A DNA stretch of 64,000 bases from CAZYQW01 sp964649825. Lineage in GTDB: Bacteria; Planctomycetota; B15-G4; JADJEK01. Location: positions 1 through 64,000 of the forward strand of contig CAZYQW010000112.1 of NCBI GenBank assembly GCA_964649825.1, read 5' to 3'. Below, piece by piece: positions 19,837-28,985 of this stretch. The notes under the pieces were generated by a model. That model was not told the DNA's origin. It saw nothing but the letters and a program-made list of their open reading frames with translations, and did not search any database. Every line of letters starts with the position of its first letter. Position 1 is the stretch's first letter. Both the position numbers and the translations under genes were made by a program.

Positions 19837-21804
19837 ATGAAGACCCAGTTCGATGAGATGAAGCTGACGGGCAACCTCCCGTCGCCGTCCGGCGTTGGAA
19901 TCGCCATCCTCCGACTCACCCAGACCGACGAGTTCTCGGCCGACGAACTGGCGAAGACGATCCAGTCCGACCCGGCGCTCACCGGCCGCATCGTCAAGAT
20001 GGCGAACTCGGCCCAGGCGTCCGGGGTCACCCGCGTCACGAACGTCGCGGAAGCCGTCGTTCGCCTCGGCATCCGAACCGTCCGCAACGTCGCGCTCGGG
20101 TTCTCATTGGTCTCCGAGTACCGCAACGGACGCTGTGCGTCGTTCGATTACGGCGAGTTCTGGTCGAAGTCGCTCGCCCGTGCAGTGGCGGCGCAGACCC
20201 TCGCCCGCGAGCTGCGTCTCGTGCCCCCGGCGGACGCGTACCTCTGCGGCCTACTCTCGGGCATCGGGAAGCTGGCGCTCGCGACGGTCCACCCGAAGTC
20301 CTACTCGGATCTGTGGCATCGCGCGAAGGGGCTCAACGAGTCTCGCCTGGCGGAGGCGGAACAGAAGGTGTTCGGGATCGACCACCTCGACATCGCCCGC
20401 GCCATGTTCGAGGACTGGCGTCTGCCTCCCCCTCACGGCGTCGCCGTGCACACGTTCCCGCAGCCGGCCGCCGCGGGCGCAAAGGTGGATCGCGTCACCG
20501 CGAACCTTCGGACGGTGCTTCGCGTGGCCGTACCGATCGCCGACCTGATCGTCGCCCCCGACCTGGCGCGGCAGGTCGCTCTGTGGCCTCCCGTCGCCGC
20601 GACGCTGCCGCTCATCGACGCCGATCGAGGCGGCTTCTTCGAGCTCTGCGACTCCATCGCGGAAGAGTGGAAGGACTGGGGAGGCGTACTCTCGGTGCCG
20701 GCGCGCTCGATGCCGGCGTGCCAGGAGATCGCCCGCCAGGCCACGGAGAACCCTCCGGTCGAACCGAGTGAAGAGGACGCCGCCGAACCGGTGAGATCGT
20801 TCGACGACATCGACCCGGCCGCGCCCGAGGGCGGCCAGACGAGCCTCGAGAAGATGAAGGTGCTCGCCGTCGATGACGACCCGGTGTCGCTGCGGCTCCT
20901 GATCACGCACCTGAAGCGCGTCGGCTACGAGGTGATCGAGGCCAGGGACGGCGCCGAGGCGCTCACGATCGCTCTCGAAGCCAACCCGCACCTCGTCGTC
21001 AGCGACTGGTCGATGCCGGAGATGGACGGGCTCGATCTCTGCCGCAGCCTGCGGAAGACCGAGATCGGACGCGACATGTACATCCTGCTGTTGACCGGCC
21101 GCGAAGACGAGGAACGCGTCGTCGAGGCGTTCGACGCCGGCGTCGACGATTTCGTCACGAAGCCGTTCAATCCGAAGGTGCTTCTGTCGCGCGTGGCGGC
21201 CGGAGATCGCCTGGTTCGCCTGAAGGACAAGGTCTCCGAGGACAAGCGCAAGATCGAGCGTCAGGTTGCGCAGCTCGCGGTGCTGAACCGCAAGCTGAAG
21301 ATGACGACGATCACCGATGCTCTCACGAACCTGCCGAACCGGCGTCACGCGCTGGAGACGCTGGAGACTCAGTGGCAGGAGCGGGATCCGTCGAAGGCGG
21401 ACAGCATCTCCGTCATCATGATCGACATCGATCACTTCAAGTCGATCAATGACAACCACGGACACGACACCGGAGACGTGGTGCTGCGCCAGGTAGCCGA
21501 GCAGCTCGAGGCGAACACCCGTGGCGACGACACCGTGTGTCGACTCGGTGGCGAGGAGTTCGTCGTGATCTGCCCGGGTGCCGACATCGAGGGCGCGGCC
21601 ATCGTGGCGGAACGGCTGCGCACCGCGGTCGAACGCCACGTGATCCGTTACAACGACTTCGAGCGCTCCGTCACCTGCAGCTTCGGCGTCGCCCAGCGCA
21701 GCGCGAACATGTCGAGCATCGATGAGCTCCTGAAGGCGGCGGACGTCGCGGTCTATCGCGCGAAGAACGGTGGTCGCAACCAAGTGTGCGCGGCGACGCG
21801 GTGA
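19837..21804 (+). CDS. HDOD-receiver-GGDEF protein (diguanylate cyclase candidate)
   Basis: 655 residues. An HDOD domain (about 8-215; 'SDPALTGRIVKMANSA') is followed by a receiver (about 343-470; acceptor Asp390 in 'VVSDWSMPEMD', conserved 'TKPF') and a GGDEF domain (about 485-650). The active-site loop is GGEEF at residues 571-575, compatible with cyclase activity, and an RGDD inhibitory-site motif lies five residues before it, implying product inhibition by c-di-GMP. 'MIDIDHFKSIND' supplies the metal Asp residues. Cotranscribed with an HPt protein 27 bases upstream, suggesting that a phosphorelay controls c-di-GMP synthesis. The HDOD-REC-GGDEF order is known but not common. Confidence 0.92.
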   Translation: MKTQFDEMKLTGNLPSPSGVGIAILRLTQTDEFSADELAKTIQSDPALTGRIVKMANSAQASGVTRVTNVAEAVVRLGIRTVRNVALGFSLVSEYRNGRCASFDYGEFWSKSLARAVAAQTLARELRLVPPADAYLCGLLSGIGKLALATVHPKSYSDLWHRAKGLNESRLAEAEQKVFGIDHLDIARAMFEDWRLPPPHGVAVHTFPQPAAAGAKVDRVTANLRTVLRVAVPIADLIVAPDLARQVALWPPVAATLPLIDADRGGFFELCDSIAEEWKDWGGVLSVPARSMPACQEIARQATENPPVEPSEEDAAEPVRSFDDIDPAAPEGGQTSLEKMKVLAVDDDPVSLRLLITHLKRVGYEVIEARDGAEALTIALEANPHLVVSDWSMPEMDGLDLCRSLRKTEIGRDMYILLLTGREDEERVVEAFDAGVDDFVTKPFNPKVLLSRVAAGDRLVRLKDKVSEDKRKIERQVAQLAVLNRKLKMTTITDALTNLPNRRHALETLETQWQERDPSKADSISVIMIDIDHFKSINDNHGHDTGDVVLRQVAEQLEANTRGDDTVCRLGGEEFVVICPGADIEGAAIVAERLRTAVERHVIRYNDFERSVTCSFGVAQRSANMSSIDELLKAADVAVYRAKNGGRNQVCAATR

Positions 21805-21886
21805 TCGACCGCGGACGCGATCGGCGCGGCTCGCCCAGCCGGGCGGGTCCTCCGGCCCGGGGCCACCGCGCTTTCCCCATACCTCG

Positions 21887-22663
21887 TCACCTCGCGGCGC
21901 GACCGATGTAGTGGTCGTAGAGCGAGGGAACGAGTAAACCGAGGGCGGCCGTGAAACGGCCGCCCTTTCTCAGGTCGATCGCGGGCATGCCTCGATCGAT
22001 CGCGCGCCGGATCGCGCGCGCGACCGGAGTGGACGACGTCGCCCGCGCCGGAACCTCGTGCCGCACCCCCTTCGCCACGTCGAAGAACTCGGTCCTCGTC
22101 GCGGTCGGCGCGACGACCGTCGTTCGAATCCCGTCCGCGCGCAACTCGACGCGGAGCGCGTCGGCGAGCCCGTAGAGTGCCCACTTCGTCGCCGAGTACG
22201 CGCCGAGTCCGGGAAACCCCCGGCGGCCGGCGGAGGAGGAGACCAGGACGATGCGACCCGCCGGGCTCCGCCGGAGGCGCGGCACCGCGTCGCGCACGCA
22301 CCGGATGACGCCGGAGAGGTTCGTCGCGACGATCTCGTCGAGGTCCGCATCGGAGGTCTGCTCGACGTCCTGGAACACGCCGATCCCCGCGTTCGCCACG
22401 AGCGCGTCGAGGCGGCCGTAGCGACCGTCGATCGCCTCGTACAGCGACCGGACCGACGCCGGATCACGGACGTCGACCGTCGCCGCCAGGTGATCGCTCG
22501 GACGCGGGAGCTCGAGTCGAAGCCTCTCGAGCCGGTCCCGGCGACGCGCCCCGAGGACGACCGATGCCCCCGCCGTCGCGAGTTCGCGTGCGACGGCCGC
22601 CCCGATCCCGGCCGATGCGCCGGTGACGAGGACGACCCCACCCGACCAAGGAAACCGCGTCAT
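21887..22663 (-). CDS. Classical short-chain dehydrogenase/reductase
   Basis: 258 residues. The Rossmann motif TGASAGIG is at residues 14-21, NAG at 91-93, the catalytic Ser near 143 in 'VLVSSSAG', and Tyr156/Lys160 in 'YSATK'. 'GARRRDRL' after strand 2 suggests NADP(H) preference through the basic residues. Length matches the classical SDR group, and the C-terminal part resembles the DltE/YqjQ-like branch. It converges with the GGDEF gene and is divergent from the membrane/TPR gene at 22821. Substrate unknown. Confidence 0.88.
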   Translation of the reverse strand: MTRFPWSGGVVLVTGASAGIGAAVARELATAGASVVLGARRRDRLERLRLELPRPSDHLAATVDVRDPASVRSLYEAIDGRYGRLDALVANAGIGVFQDVEQTSDADLDEIVATNLSGVIRCVRDAVPRLRRSPAGRIVLVSSSAGRRGFPGLGAYSATKWALYGLADALRVELRADGIRTTVVAPTATRTEFFDVAKGVRHEVPARATSSTPVARAIRRAIDRGMPAIDLRKGGRFTAALGLLVPSLYDHYIGRAAR

Positions 22664-22820
22664 GATCCACCACCGGATTTCATGAGGAGGAACGAGCGCA
22701 TCCTCCCGATCCGACCACGTCCGCGCGAGGGTCACGGACGGGATTCCGTCGGGCTTCTCATCCGCGGTCCGGAGCGCTACCTTGGCGCGCTCTCCATTGC
22801 CCGAGAATGCCCGAGAATCG

Positions 22821-25280
22821 GTGTCTCCGTTGCCACAAGTCCTCTCGTTCCTGTTCGGAGTCCTGATCGCTCCGTTGATCGGACTCGGGCTGCGCCTGCT
22901 CCAGGACGCGACTCCAAGCGCCGCGTCCGCCCGCGTCCACGCCGCGATCGCGATCTCGATCGCAGCGGCGCTGGCCTGCCTGATCCCGGTTCGAGCCGCG
23001 TCCCGGCCGCGCCGGACGCTCGGCGGCGCCCTCGTCCTGGCGGGGGCGGCGGCGGGGTCGTTCGTCGCCGCGTCCGCGAGCGTGTCCATTCCTCTCCTCC
23101 TCGGGTCGTTCGTCGCGACCGCGATCGGACTGCGCCTCCTCGGCGCCGCCGTCTCGACGGCGACGCTCCTCATCGGGCTCGGTATCGGTGTCGGCTTCGG
23201 CGAATCGATCTTCATCCCGCGTTTCGGCGCCACGCCGCTGCTGATCGTCGCGGCCGTCTTGATCGCGGTCCTGCCGAGACCCGCGCCGGGGACGAGCGAT
23301 CCGACGCCGATCCGCTGGATCGATCTGCTCGCGGCCTCGATCGCCGTCGCCGCCTTCTTCGAATTCACACGGCCGTTCGTGCTCCAACACCTCGAAGGCA
23401 CGCGCGCGAGCCACGCCGCTCTGTCGTCGGTCCTGCTGTTGGGCGGCGGCCTCGGCGCGCTGGTCGGCCATCTCGCCGAGGACGCTTTCGCACGTGGCCG
23501 CGTCGCCTCGCTCCTCCTTCGCGCCGCGGCGCCGATCCTCTTCGTCTGGGCGTCGCTTCGTACGCTCGGAATCCTCGAGATCGCCTCCAACCCGCGACTG
23601 CTCGCCGACCTCACCGAGGTGGGCGGATTCCGCGGGGACGCCTCGATCGTGATCCGCCTGCTCGCGGTTGCCTGCGTGTGCGCCGGAATCTGGATCGGTA
23701 TCGCGTCTCGGGGCGCGCCCGCGGCGCCGCGCGTCGCACTCGCGATGCTCGCGGCGGCGGGAGGCGCATGGATCGCGCATCGCTCCCTCGATCACGAAGG
23801 GCTCTGGCCCAGCCGGCTCGTCGACCGCCCGGAGCGATTGATCCGGACCAGCGTGCTCGAGAACCTCCAGGCCTTCCGCGTCACGTCCTCGGGCCTCCTC
23901 CGCTCGGCCCGGAACAACACTCGCGCCGAGGGAGCCGCGTTCCTCGCCTGGCAGGGCAACCGCGCGACGCGGACTCCGCGCTTCGCCGGGCTGGAAGAAG
24001 AGGAGGTGCGTCTCGCCGACCAGCTCGCCGAGGCGGGCGGCGGCGGCGGATCGCTCCTGTTGGTCGGCAACGCGACCGCGAACCACCGTGTCGGCGTGTC
24101 GCGCTCGACCTTCATCGATCACACCGTCGCCGCGACGATTCCGTTCCTCGACGAGGCGGTGCTGGCGAGCGAGCGGCACGTGGCGCTCGACGAGCTCGAT
24201 CGCCTCGACGCGAGCCGCCGCTTCCGCGCGATCGTCGTCCTCTCGTCTCCGGTCTTGTTCGCGGAGTCGGCACGGCCGCTGACCGAGTCCGCGCTGGCGC
24301 GACTGAAGCGAAGGCTGACTCCGGACGGCATCCTGCTCGTGTGGTTCGACTCTCGATCGGCCGAGCTGCCGATCATCGCGGCGGTCAACCGCGCCGTACG
24401 GGCCCTGTTCGGCGAGTCGCGCGGCTGGATCGCGGCCGATGGCTACACCGGCCCGTTCCTCGCCGTCGAGGCGGGCGCGCTCCCCGACCTGGCGCAAACG
24501 AAGTTCAGCGTGCGAATCGACGGCGACGTCTTCGACCCCATCACGTCACGCACCAATCGCCGGCTCGATCCGATCGCCGAGTCGTGCGCCTCGACCGACG
24601 TGTCGAACCGCCCCCTCGCCTCGGCGGCGACGCTCGATACACTCGCGGAGCTGCTGAGCGCGCGCGGCGCCGTCGCGGTCGGCCACGCGATTCGCGCCCT
24701 CTCCATACACTCGAGAAACTACTTCGACATCGAGGTCGCGAACCAGGACTCGGAGCGGCACGTCATCACCGACGCCGAATGCGACGCGCTCGTCGCCGCC
24801 GTCGCCGCCGGCTCCGACGATCCGTTCGTGATGAACCAGGTCCGGCGCTTCATCCTCGAGGCGTTCGGGCAGCAGTCGTACGAACGCATGGACCGGGTGC
24901 TCTTGGCCGCGCTCGAGCGCCATCCCGAGGACCCGGGCCTTCGCTTCGTCTCGGGTCAGATGAACTTCGCCCTCCTCGACCACGAGTCGGCGATCGAAGA
25001 CCTCGAGGTCGCGGTTCGGGGCGATCGAATGCAGTTCGACGCCTACGTGCTCCTCGGCCGCGCGTACTCCGAGGTCGGCGACTACGCGTCCGCGGTCTCG
25101 GCGCTCGAATCGGCCGTCGCGCTGGATTCCGAGGATCTGGAGGCGGTGAAGTACATGGGAATCACGCTGTTCCGCGCGGATCGCGTCAGCGAGGCGATCC
25201 CGTACCTCGAACGCGTGTCCTTGTCGAACCCGGACGACAAAGAGGTTCGTGCCTACCTCGAGCGAGCCCGCGCCGGATGA
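22821..25280 (+). CDS. Polytopic membrane protein with spermidine-synthase-like and TPR domains
   Basis: About 819 residues from GTG 22821 (TTG 22782 or 22830 are alternatives). The N-terminal 330 residues contain about nine or ten hydrophobic helices. A soluble domain (about 350-560) follows with a Rossmann-like 'GGSLLLVGNATANHR' and 'LTPDGILLVWFDSR', similar in layout to membrane-fused spermidine synthases, although the canonical aminopropyltransferase Asp motifs are not clear. The C-terminus (about 690-815) has TPR-like repeats ('AYVLLGRAYSEVGDYASAV'). The final codons overlap the proline dehydrogenase start by 4 bases, implying translational coupling. Enzymatic activity is uncertain because of degenerate motifs. 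Confidence 0.6.
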   Translation: MSPLPQVLSFLFGVLIAPLIGLGLRLLQDATPSAASARVHAAIAISIAAALACLIPVRAASRPRRTLGGALVLAGAAAGSFVAASASVSIPLLLGSFVATAIGLRLLGAAVSTATLLIGLGIGVGFGESIFIPRFGATPLLIVAAVLIAVLPRPAPGTSDPTPIRWIDLLAASIAVAAFFEFTRPFVLQHLEGTRASHAALSSVLLLGGGLGALVGHLAEDAFARGRVASLLLRAAAPILFVWASLRTLGILEIASNPRLLADLTEVGGFRGDASIVIRLLAVACVCAGIWIGIASRGAPAAPRVALAMLAAAGGAWIAHRSLDHEGLWPSRLVDRPERLIRTSVLENLQAFRVTSSGLLRSARNNTRAEGAAFLAWQGNRATRTPRFAGLEEEEVRLADQLAEAGGGGGSLLLVGNATANHRVGVSRSTFIDHTVAATIPFLDEAVLASERHVALDELDRLDASRRFRAIVVLSSPVLFAESARPLTESALARLKRRLTPDGILLVWFDSRSAELPIIAAVNRAVRALFGESRGWIAADGYTGPFLAVEAGALPDLAQTKFSVRIDGDVFDPITSRTNRRLDPIAESCASTDVSNRPLASAATLDTLAELLSARGAVAVGHAIRALSIHSRNYFDIEVANQDSERHVITDAECDALVAAVAAGSDDPFVMNQVRRFILEAFGQQSYERMDRVLLAALERHPEDPGLRFVSGQMNFALLDHESAIEDLEVAVRGDRMQFDAYVLLGRAYSEVGDYASAVSALESAVALDSEDLEAVKYMGITLFRADRVSEAIPYLERVSLSNPDDKEVRAYLERARAG

Positions 25281-26182
25281 GCCTCTTCAACCGCTTGATC
25301 TCGTCCGTGCTGCCGGTCGTACCGCGATCGATCGTCGGTCGCGTGTCTCGCCGCTATATCGCCGGCTCGACGCTCGAGGACGCGATGCGCGTCGTGTCCG
25401 AGCTGAATCGGGAAGGTGCCATGGCCACGCTCGACGTGCTGGGCGAGGACACGCTCGAGCGCGCCCAGGCCGGCGAGACCGTCCGCCAGTACGAGCTCGC
25501 GATCGCCGAGATCGCGCGGCTCGGCCTCGACTGCAACGTCTCGATCAAGCTGACCGCGCTCGGCCTGATGATCGACCGATCGTTCTGTCGCGACAATCTC
25601 TTCCGGGTGCTCGAGCTCGCCAAGCCGCACGGCATGTTCGTGCGCATCGACATGGAAGACTCCTCGACCACCGCGACGACGCTCGACATCTACCGCGAGG
25701 CCCGGGCCAACCACGACAACGTCGGCCCCGTGCTTCAGGCCTACCTGCGGCGAAGCCTCGCCGACGCTCGGTCGCTGCTCGACGGGCCCCCGCTCAACGT
25801 CCGTCTGTGCAAAGGGATCTACAACGAACCCCCCGAGGTGGCGTTCAAGGACCGAGACGTCGTGCGGCGGTCGTACTCGAACCTGCTCGAGATCCTCGTC
25901 CGCGGCGGCGCGTACGTGGGGATCGCGACCCACGACGAGCCGTTGCTGTATGAGGGTCTCCGCGTCGCCGACGCGCTGGGGCTGAAGCGGGATCAGTACG
26001 AGTTCCAGATGCTGCTCGGCGTCATTCCCGCCACCCGGCGCACCCTGATCTCGGCGGGACACCGCCTGCGCGTGTACGTGCCCTACGGGGCGAACTGGTA
26101 TGGATACTCGATTCGGCGGCTGAAGGAGAATCCGACGATCGCGCGGCACGTGATGAAGAGCATGTTCCGCGGCGAGCGGTGA
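25277..26182 (+). CDS. Proline dehydrogenase, monofunctional
   Basis: 301 residues from an ATG overlapping the upstream stop (ATGA). The TIM-barrel PRODH domain shows 'CNVSIKLTALGL', 'VRIDMEDSSTT', 'VRLCKGIYNEP', 'GIATHDEPLL' and 'VYVPYGANWYGYSIRRLKEN', the conserved FAD and substrate residues of PutA/PRODH. It oxidises L-proline to pyrroline-5-carboxylate with FAD and passes electrons to the quinone pool. Length matches single-domain bacterial PRODH; the P5C dehydrogenase partner is not adjacent (the ALDH at 14767 is of a different class). Coupling to a polyamine-synthase-like membrane protein is unexplained. Confidence 0.93.
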   Translation: MSLFNRLISSVLPVVPRSIVGRVSRRYIAGSTLEDAMRVVSELNREGAMATLDVLGEDTLERAQAGETVRQYELAIAEIARLGLDCNVSIKLTALGLMIDRSFCRDNLFRVLELAKPHGMFVRIDMEDSSTTATTLDIYREARANHDNVGPVLQAYLRRSLADARSLLDGPPLNVRLCKGIYNEPPEVAFKDRDVVRRSYSNLLEILVRGGAYVGIATHDEPLLYEGLRVADALGLKRDQYEFQMLLGVIPATRRTLISAGHRLRVYVPYGANWYGYSIRRLKENPTIARHVMKSMFRGER

Positions 26183-26398
26183 GTCGTTCCGAAGCCCGCG
26201 ATCGGACGCTTCGAGGGGGGCCGGGACGGGATCGGTTCCAACTCTGAAACAAAAGCGGCGGGCAAGCGCTGTATCTGATGCGCACCCGGGGATCGGCACT
26301 CGAGAGAAGTCGAGACCGATGCCGACATGGTCTGGAGGGGGAGCGGTCTGTCCTGGATCGAACCTACCGAAACGTAGCGACCCTCGGACCGGTGGATC

Positions 26399-26635
26399 AT
26401 GGCACGCCTATCAAGACCGCCATCGAAGGTCTCGCTCGCCGTCGTGACGGTGACGATCGCACTGCTTTGGACGGCCGCGGACGCCCAAGCGCTCGGCAAC
26501 GCCGCTCACGCGTCGAAGGGCGTCGCGGCCAACATCGGCGCCGAGCCGGTCCGCCGCATCGCGGAGTGCCTCGCACGGATGGGCCGGCTCGTCGAGGAGA
26601 TCCGGGACATCACGAACGCGGAGGTCGTGCCTTGA
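26399..26635 (+). pseudogene. Truncated HPt remnant with an N-terminal hydrophobic segment
   Basis: 78 codons. Residues 1-27 form a signal-like hydrophobic segment. From 'AADAQALGNAAHASKG' onward the sequence is nearly identical to the C-terminal HPt of the hybrid kinase at 28986-31784, but 20 residues are missing in frame. The missing 60 bases are bounded in the intact copy by tgggccgg direct repeats, so slippage or recombination explains the loss. The phosphoacceptor His remains, yet the shortened helix bundle is unlikely to fold. Its TGA overlaps the TTG start of the next gene, so it may survive as a coupling leader. Confidence 0.7.
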
Positions 26636-27951
26636 CGAACCTGTACACCATTCTGATCGTCGACGACCAGCCCACGAATCGGCGCATCCTGGTCGGCTCC
26701 CTGGAGAAGGCGGGTCACCGGACGCTCGAGGCCTGCGACGGAGTCCGGGCCGTGGAGTTGGCCCGGACCCACCTCCCCGACCTCATCCTGATGGACGTCT
26801 GCATGCCGGTTCAGGATGGGTTCGCGGCGTGCGAGCTTCTGAAGGCCTCCGATGACACCGCGTCGATACCGGTCATATTCCTGACCGCGCAGTCGAGCCA
26901 GGGGGACATCGACCGGGCGTTCGCGGTGGGAGGGAGCGACTACATCACCAAGCCGTTCCGCGTGGGCGAGGTGAAGGCACGAGTCTCGGTGCACCTCCAG
27001 CTACGCGTCGCCCAACGCAAACTCGAGGTGGCTCACGCCGAACGCCTGCAGTCGCAGAAGCTCGAGTCCGTCGGTCAGTTGGCGGCCGGCATCGCGCACG
27101 AGATCAACACGCCGATGCAGTACATCGGTGACAACACGAGGTTCATACAGGGCGCGTTTCGTGACTGCCTACGCCTGCTCGAGACGGCGGAGAGCCTCTA
27201 CGCGGCCGACGGGACCGGCGATTCGACCAAAGCGGCGGACGAGTTCCGTGAAGCCCTGGATGCCGCGGACCTCGCCTATCTACGCACCGAGACCGACTTG
27301 GCCATATCCCAGTCCATCGAAGGCATCGAGCGAGTGAACCAAATCGTGCGAGCCATGAAGGAGTTCTCGCATCCGGGCAGCAAGTCGATGTCCTCGACCG
27401 ACCTCAACCACTGCATCGAGAACACGGTCACGCTCTCCCGGAACGAATGGAAGCACGTGTCGGACCTGGATCTGTGCCTCGATCGCGAGCTGCCGATGGT
27501 CGACTGCGTGTCCGGCGAGGTCGGTCAGGTCTTCCTCAACATCATCGTCAACGCCGCCCACGCGATCGGCGATGCATCGGCTGGAAGTGGAGCGATGGGA
27601 CGCATATCCATCTGTTCCAAGCGAGTCGGGGAATCCGCGGAGATCAGGATCTCGGACACGGGAGGCGGCATACCGGAAGAGATCCGGGACCGCGTCTTCG
27701 ACCCGTTCTTCACGACCAAGGAAGTGGGCCGAGGGACTGGACAGGGGCTGGCGATCGCCCATGCGGTCGTCGTCAAGCGACACGGCGGAACGCTCCGCTT
27801 CGAGACCGAGGCGGGCAAGGGAACGACGTTCATCATTCGACTGCCGCTCAGGCAGGTGGAAGCGGAGCGCGCGGGAGAGGCGGCGAATCCGCGCGTCGCG
27901 CGCGCGGCGACGAGTCAGGGACCGCCGCCAGATCGTGTACCCGTCATATGA
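26632..27951 (+). CDS. Receiver-histidine kinase (REC-HisKA-HATPase)
   Basis: 439 residues from TTG 26632, overlapping the upstream stop as TTGA. The receiver domain (about 5-120) has acceptor Asp55 in 'LILMDVCMP' and 'TKPF'. A coiled coil leads to the HisKA box with His156 in 'GIAHEINTPMQYI', followed by the N box ('NIIVNAAHAIGD'), G1 ('ISDTGGGIP') and G2 ('GTGQGLAIAHAVV'). Cytoplasmic, with no membrane segment. The long insert between the H box and N box is typical of the HK4/NtrB-like group. It may be phosphorylated by the hybrid kinase relay and then signal onward. Coupled translation with the HPt remnant is notable. Confidence 0.9.
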   Translation: MTNLYTILIVDDQPTNRRILVGSLEKAGHRTLEACDGVRAVELARTHLPDLILMDVCMPVQDGFAACELLKASDDTASIPVIFLTAQSSQGDIDRAFAVGGSDYITKPFRVGEVKARVSVHLQLRVAQRKLEVAHAERLQSQKLESVGQLAAGIAHEINTPMQYIGDNTRFIQGAFRDCLRLLETAESLYAADGTGDSTKAADEFREALDAADLAYLRTETDLAISQSIEGIERVNQIVRAMKEFSHPGSKSMSSTDLNHCIENTVTLSRNEWKHVSDLDLCLDRELPMVDCVSGEVGQVFLNIIVNAAHAIGDASAGSGAMGRISICSKRVGESAEIRISDTGGGIPEEIRDRVFDPFFTTKEVGRGTGQGLAIAHAVVVKRHGGTLRFETEAGKGTTFIIRLPLRQVEAERAGEAANPRVARAATSQGPPPDRVPVI

Positions 27952-27989
27952 ACTGCGCCCCACGGGCGCGTCCGAGGAACGCAAAGCTG

Positions 27990-28961
27990 ATGGAAATGCT
28001 CACTTGGTCTCCACGCAAGGAACGCCGTGCGACGCGACACTCGCCGGCCGGGTCGACTTGCCGGGGTGCTCGCCCGCTGGCCGTCGCCGGGTCGATCGCG
28101 CTCCTCTGGACCGGATGCGGCGGCGGTGGCGACTCGCACGACGTCGCCGCCGACCGAGAGACGCTGGCTCCCCCGAGTGTCATGGTCGCGTCCGATTGGC
28201 TCGATCGCCATCTGTCCGATCCGCGGCTGGTGGTGGTCGACGCCCGTCCGCGCTCTGATTACGACGCCGGACATGTTCCGGGAGCCGTATCGATTCCGCC
28301 GCAACGGCTCTTGGACCCGGACACCGACCGGGACCTCGCCTTGGTCTCGACCATCGAGACAGTCTTCGGGGAAGCCGGCATCGACACGAGCCGGGCCGTG
28401 GTCGTCTACGACGACGAGAACTACCGAGCCGCGGCGCGCGTGTTCTGGGTGCTGGAGGTTCACGGTCATCGCGCCGCCGCCGTGCTCGACCGGGGGTACC
28501 GCGGCTGGATCGACGCCGGCGGCGAGGCGAGCTTGGTCGCGAAGCCTCCGGAACGCGCGCGCTTCGTCGCGACGATGCGGCCCGAGCGACTCGCCACCAA
28601 GCTCGCGGTGATGCGCTCCGTCACTCGCCAAGACGCCGTGATCCTGGATTCCCGGTCGCGGGAGGAGTACCTCGGCGAGGTCTCCAAGGCGCAGCGCAGC
28701 GGGCATATACCGAACGCCGTGAACGTGAGCTTCGAGAGAAACCTGGACGCGGCGGACGGCTCCTGCGGATTCGCGAACATCGATGACTTGCGCATGCTGT
28801 ACGCGGACATCCCGTCCGACAAGCGGGTGATCACCTATTGCAACAGCGGGAATCGTGCCAGCGTCAGCTACTTGGCCCTCCGAGTGCTGCAGCGAGACGT
28901 CGCCGTCTACGACGGTTCGTGGCTCGAGTGGGGGAACGATCTTGGCCTTCCCATCGAGTGA
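27990..28961 (+). CDS. Tandem rhodanese (sulfurtransferase), exported
   Basis: 323 residues. The N-terminus is basic, then hydrophobic ('PLAVAGSIALLWTGCGGGG'), a lipoprotein-like signal with a non-ideal lipobox (W-T-G-C). Two rhodanese domains follow, about 65-180 and 195-320. The first lacks the active Cys; the second has the loop 'ITYCNSGNRAS' with the catalytic Cys, as in thiosulfate/3-mercaptopyruvate sulfurtransferases. Family chemistry is transfer of sulfane sulfur to thiol or cyanide acceptors. It lies between two histidine kinase genes (38- and 24-base gaps), so it is probably cotranscribed and may act in periplasmic redox or sulfur sensing; that link is inferred. Confidence 0.85.
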   Translation: MEMLTWSPRKERRATRHSPAGSTCRGARPLAVAGSIALLWTGCGGGGDSHDVAADRETLAPPSVMVASDWLDRHLSDPRLVVVDARPRSDYDAGHVPGAVSIPPQRLLDPDTDRDLALVSTIETVFGEAGIDTSRAVVVYDDENYRAAARVFWVLEVHGHRAAAVLDRGYRGWIDAGGEASLVAKPPERARFVATMRPERLATKLAVMRSVTRQDAVILDSRSREEYLGEVSKAQRSGHIPNAVNVSFERNLDAADGSCGFANIDDLRMLYADIPSDKRVITYCNSGNRASVSYLALRVLQRDVAVYDGSWLEWGNDLGLPIE

Positions 28962-28985
28962 CGACGCGAGGCAACGAGGTCGAGC

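Noticed and set aside
26278..26631. Upstream extension of the receiver-kinase ORF
   Set aside because: The frame is open but is the shifted reading of the HPt remnant, Arg-rich and without motif; the TTG at 26632 directly precedes the receiver domain.
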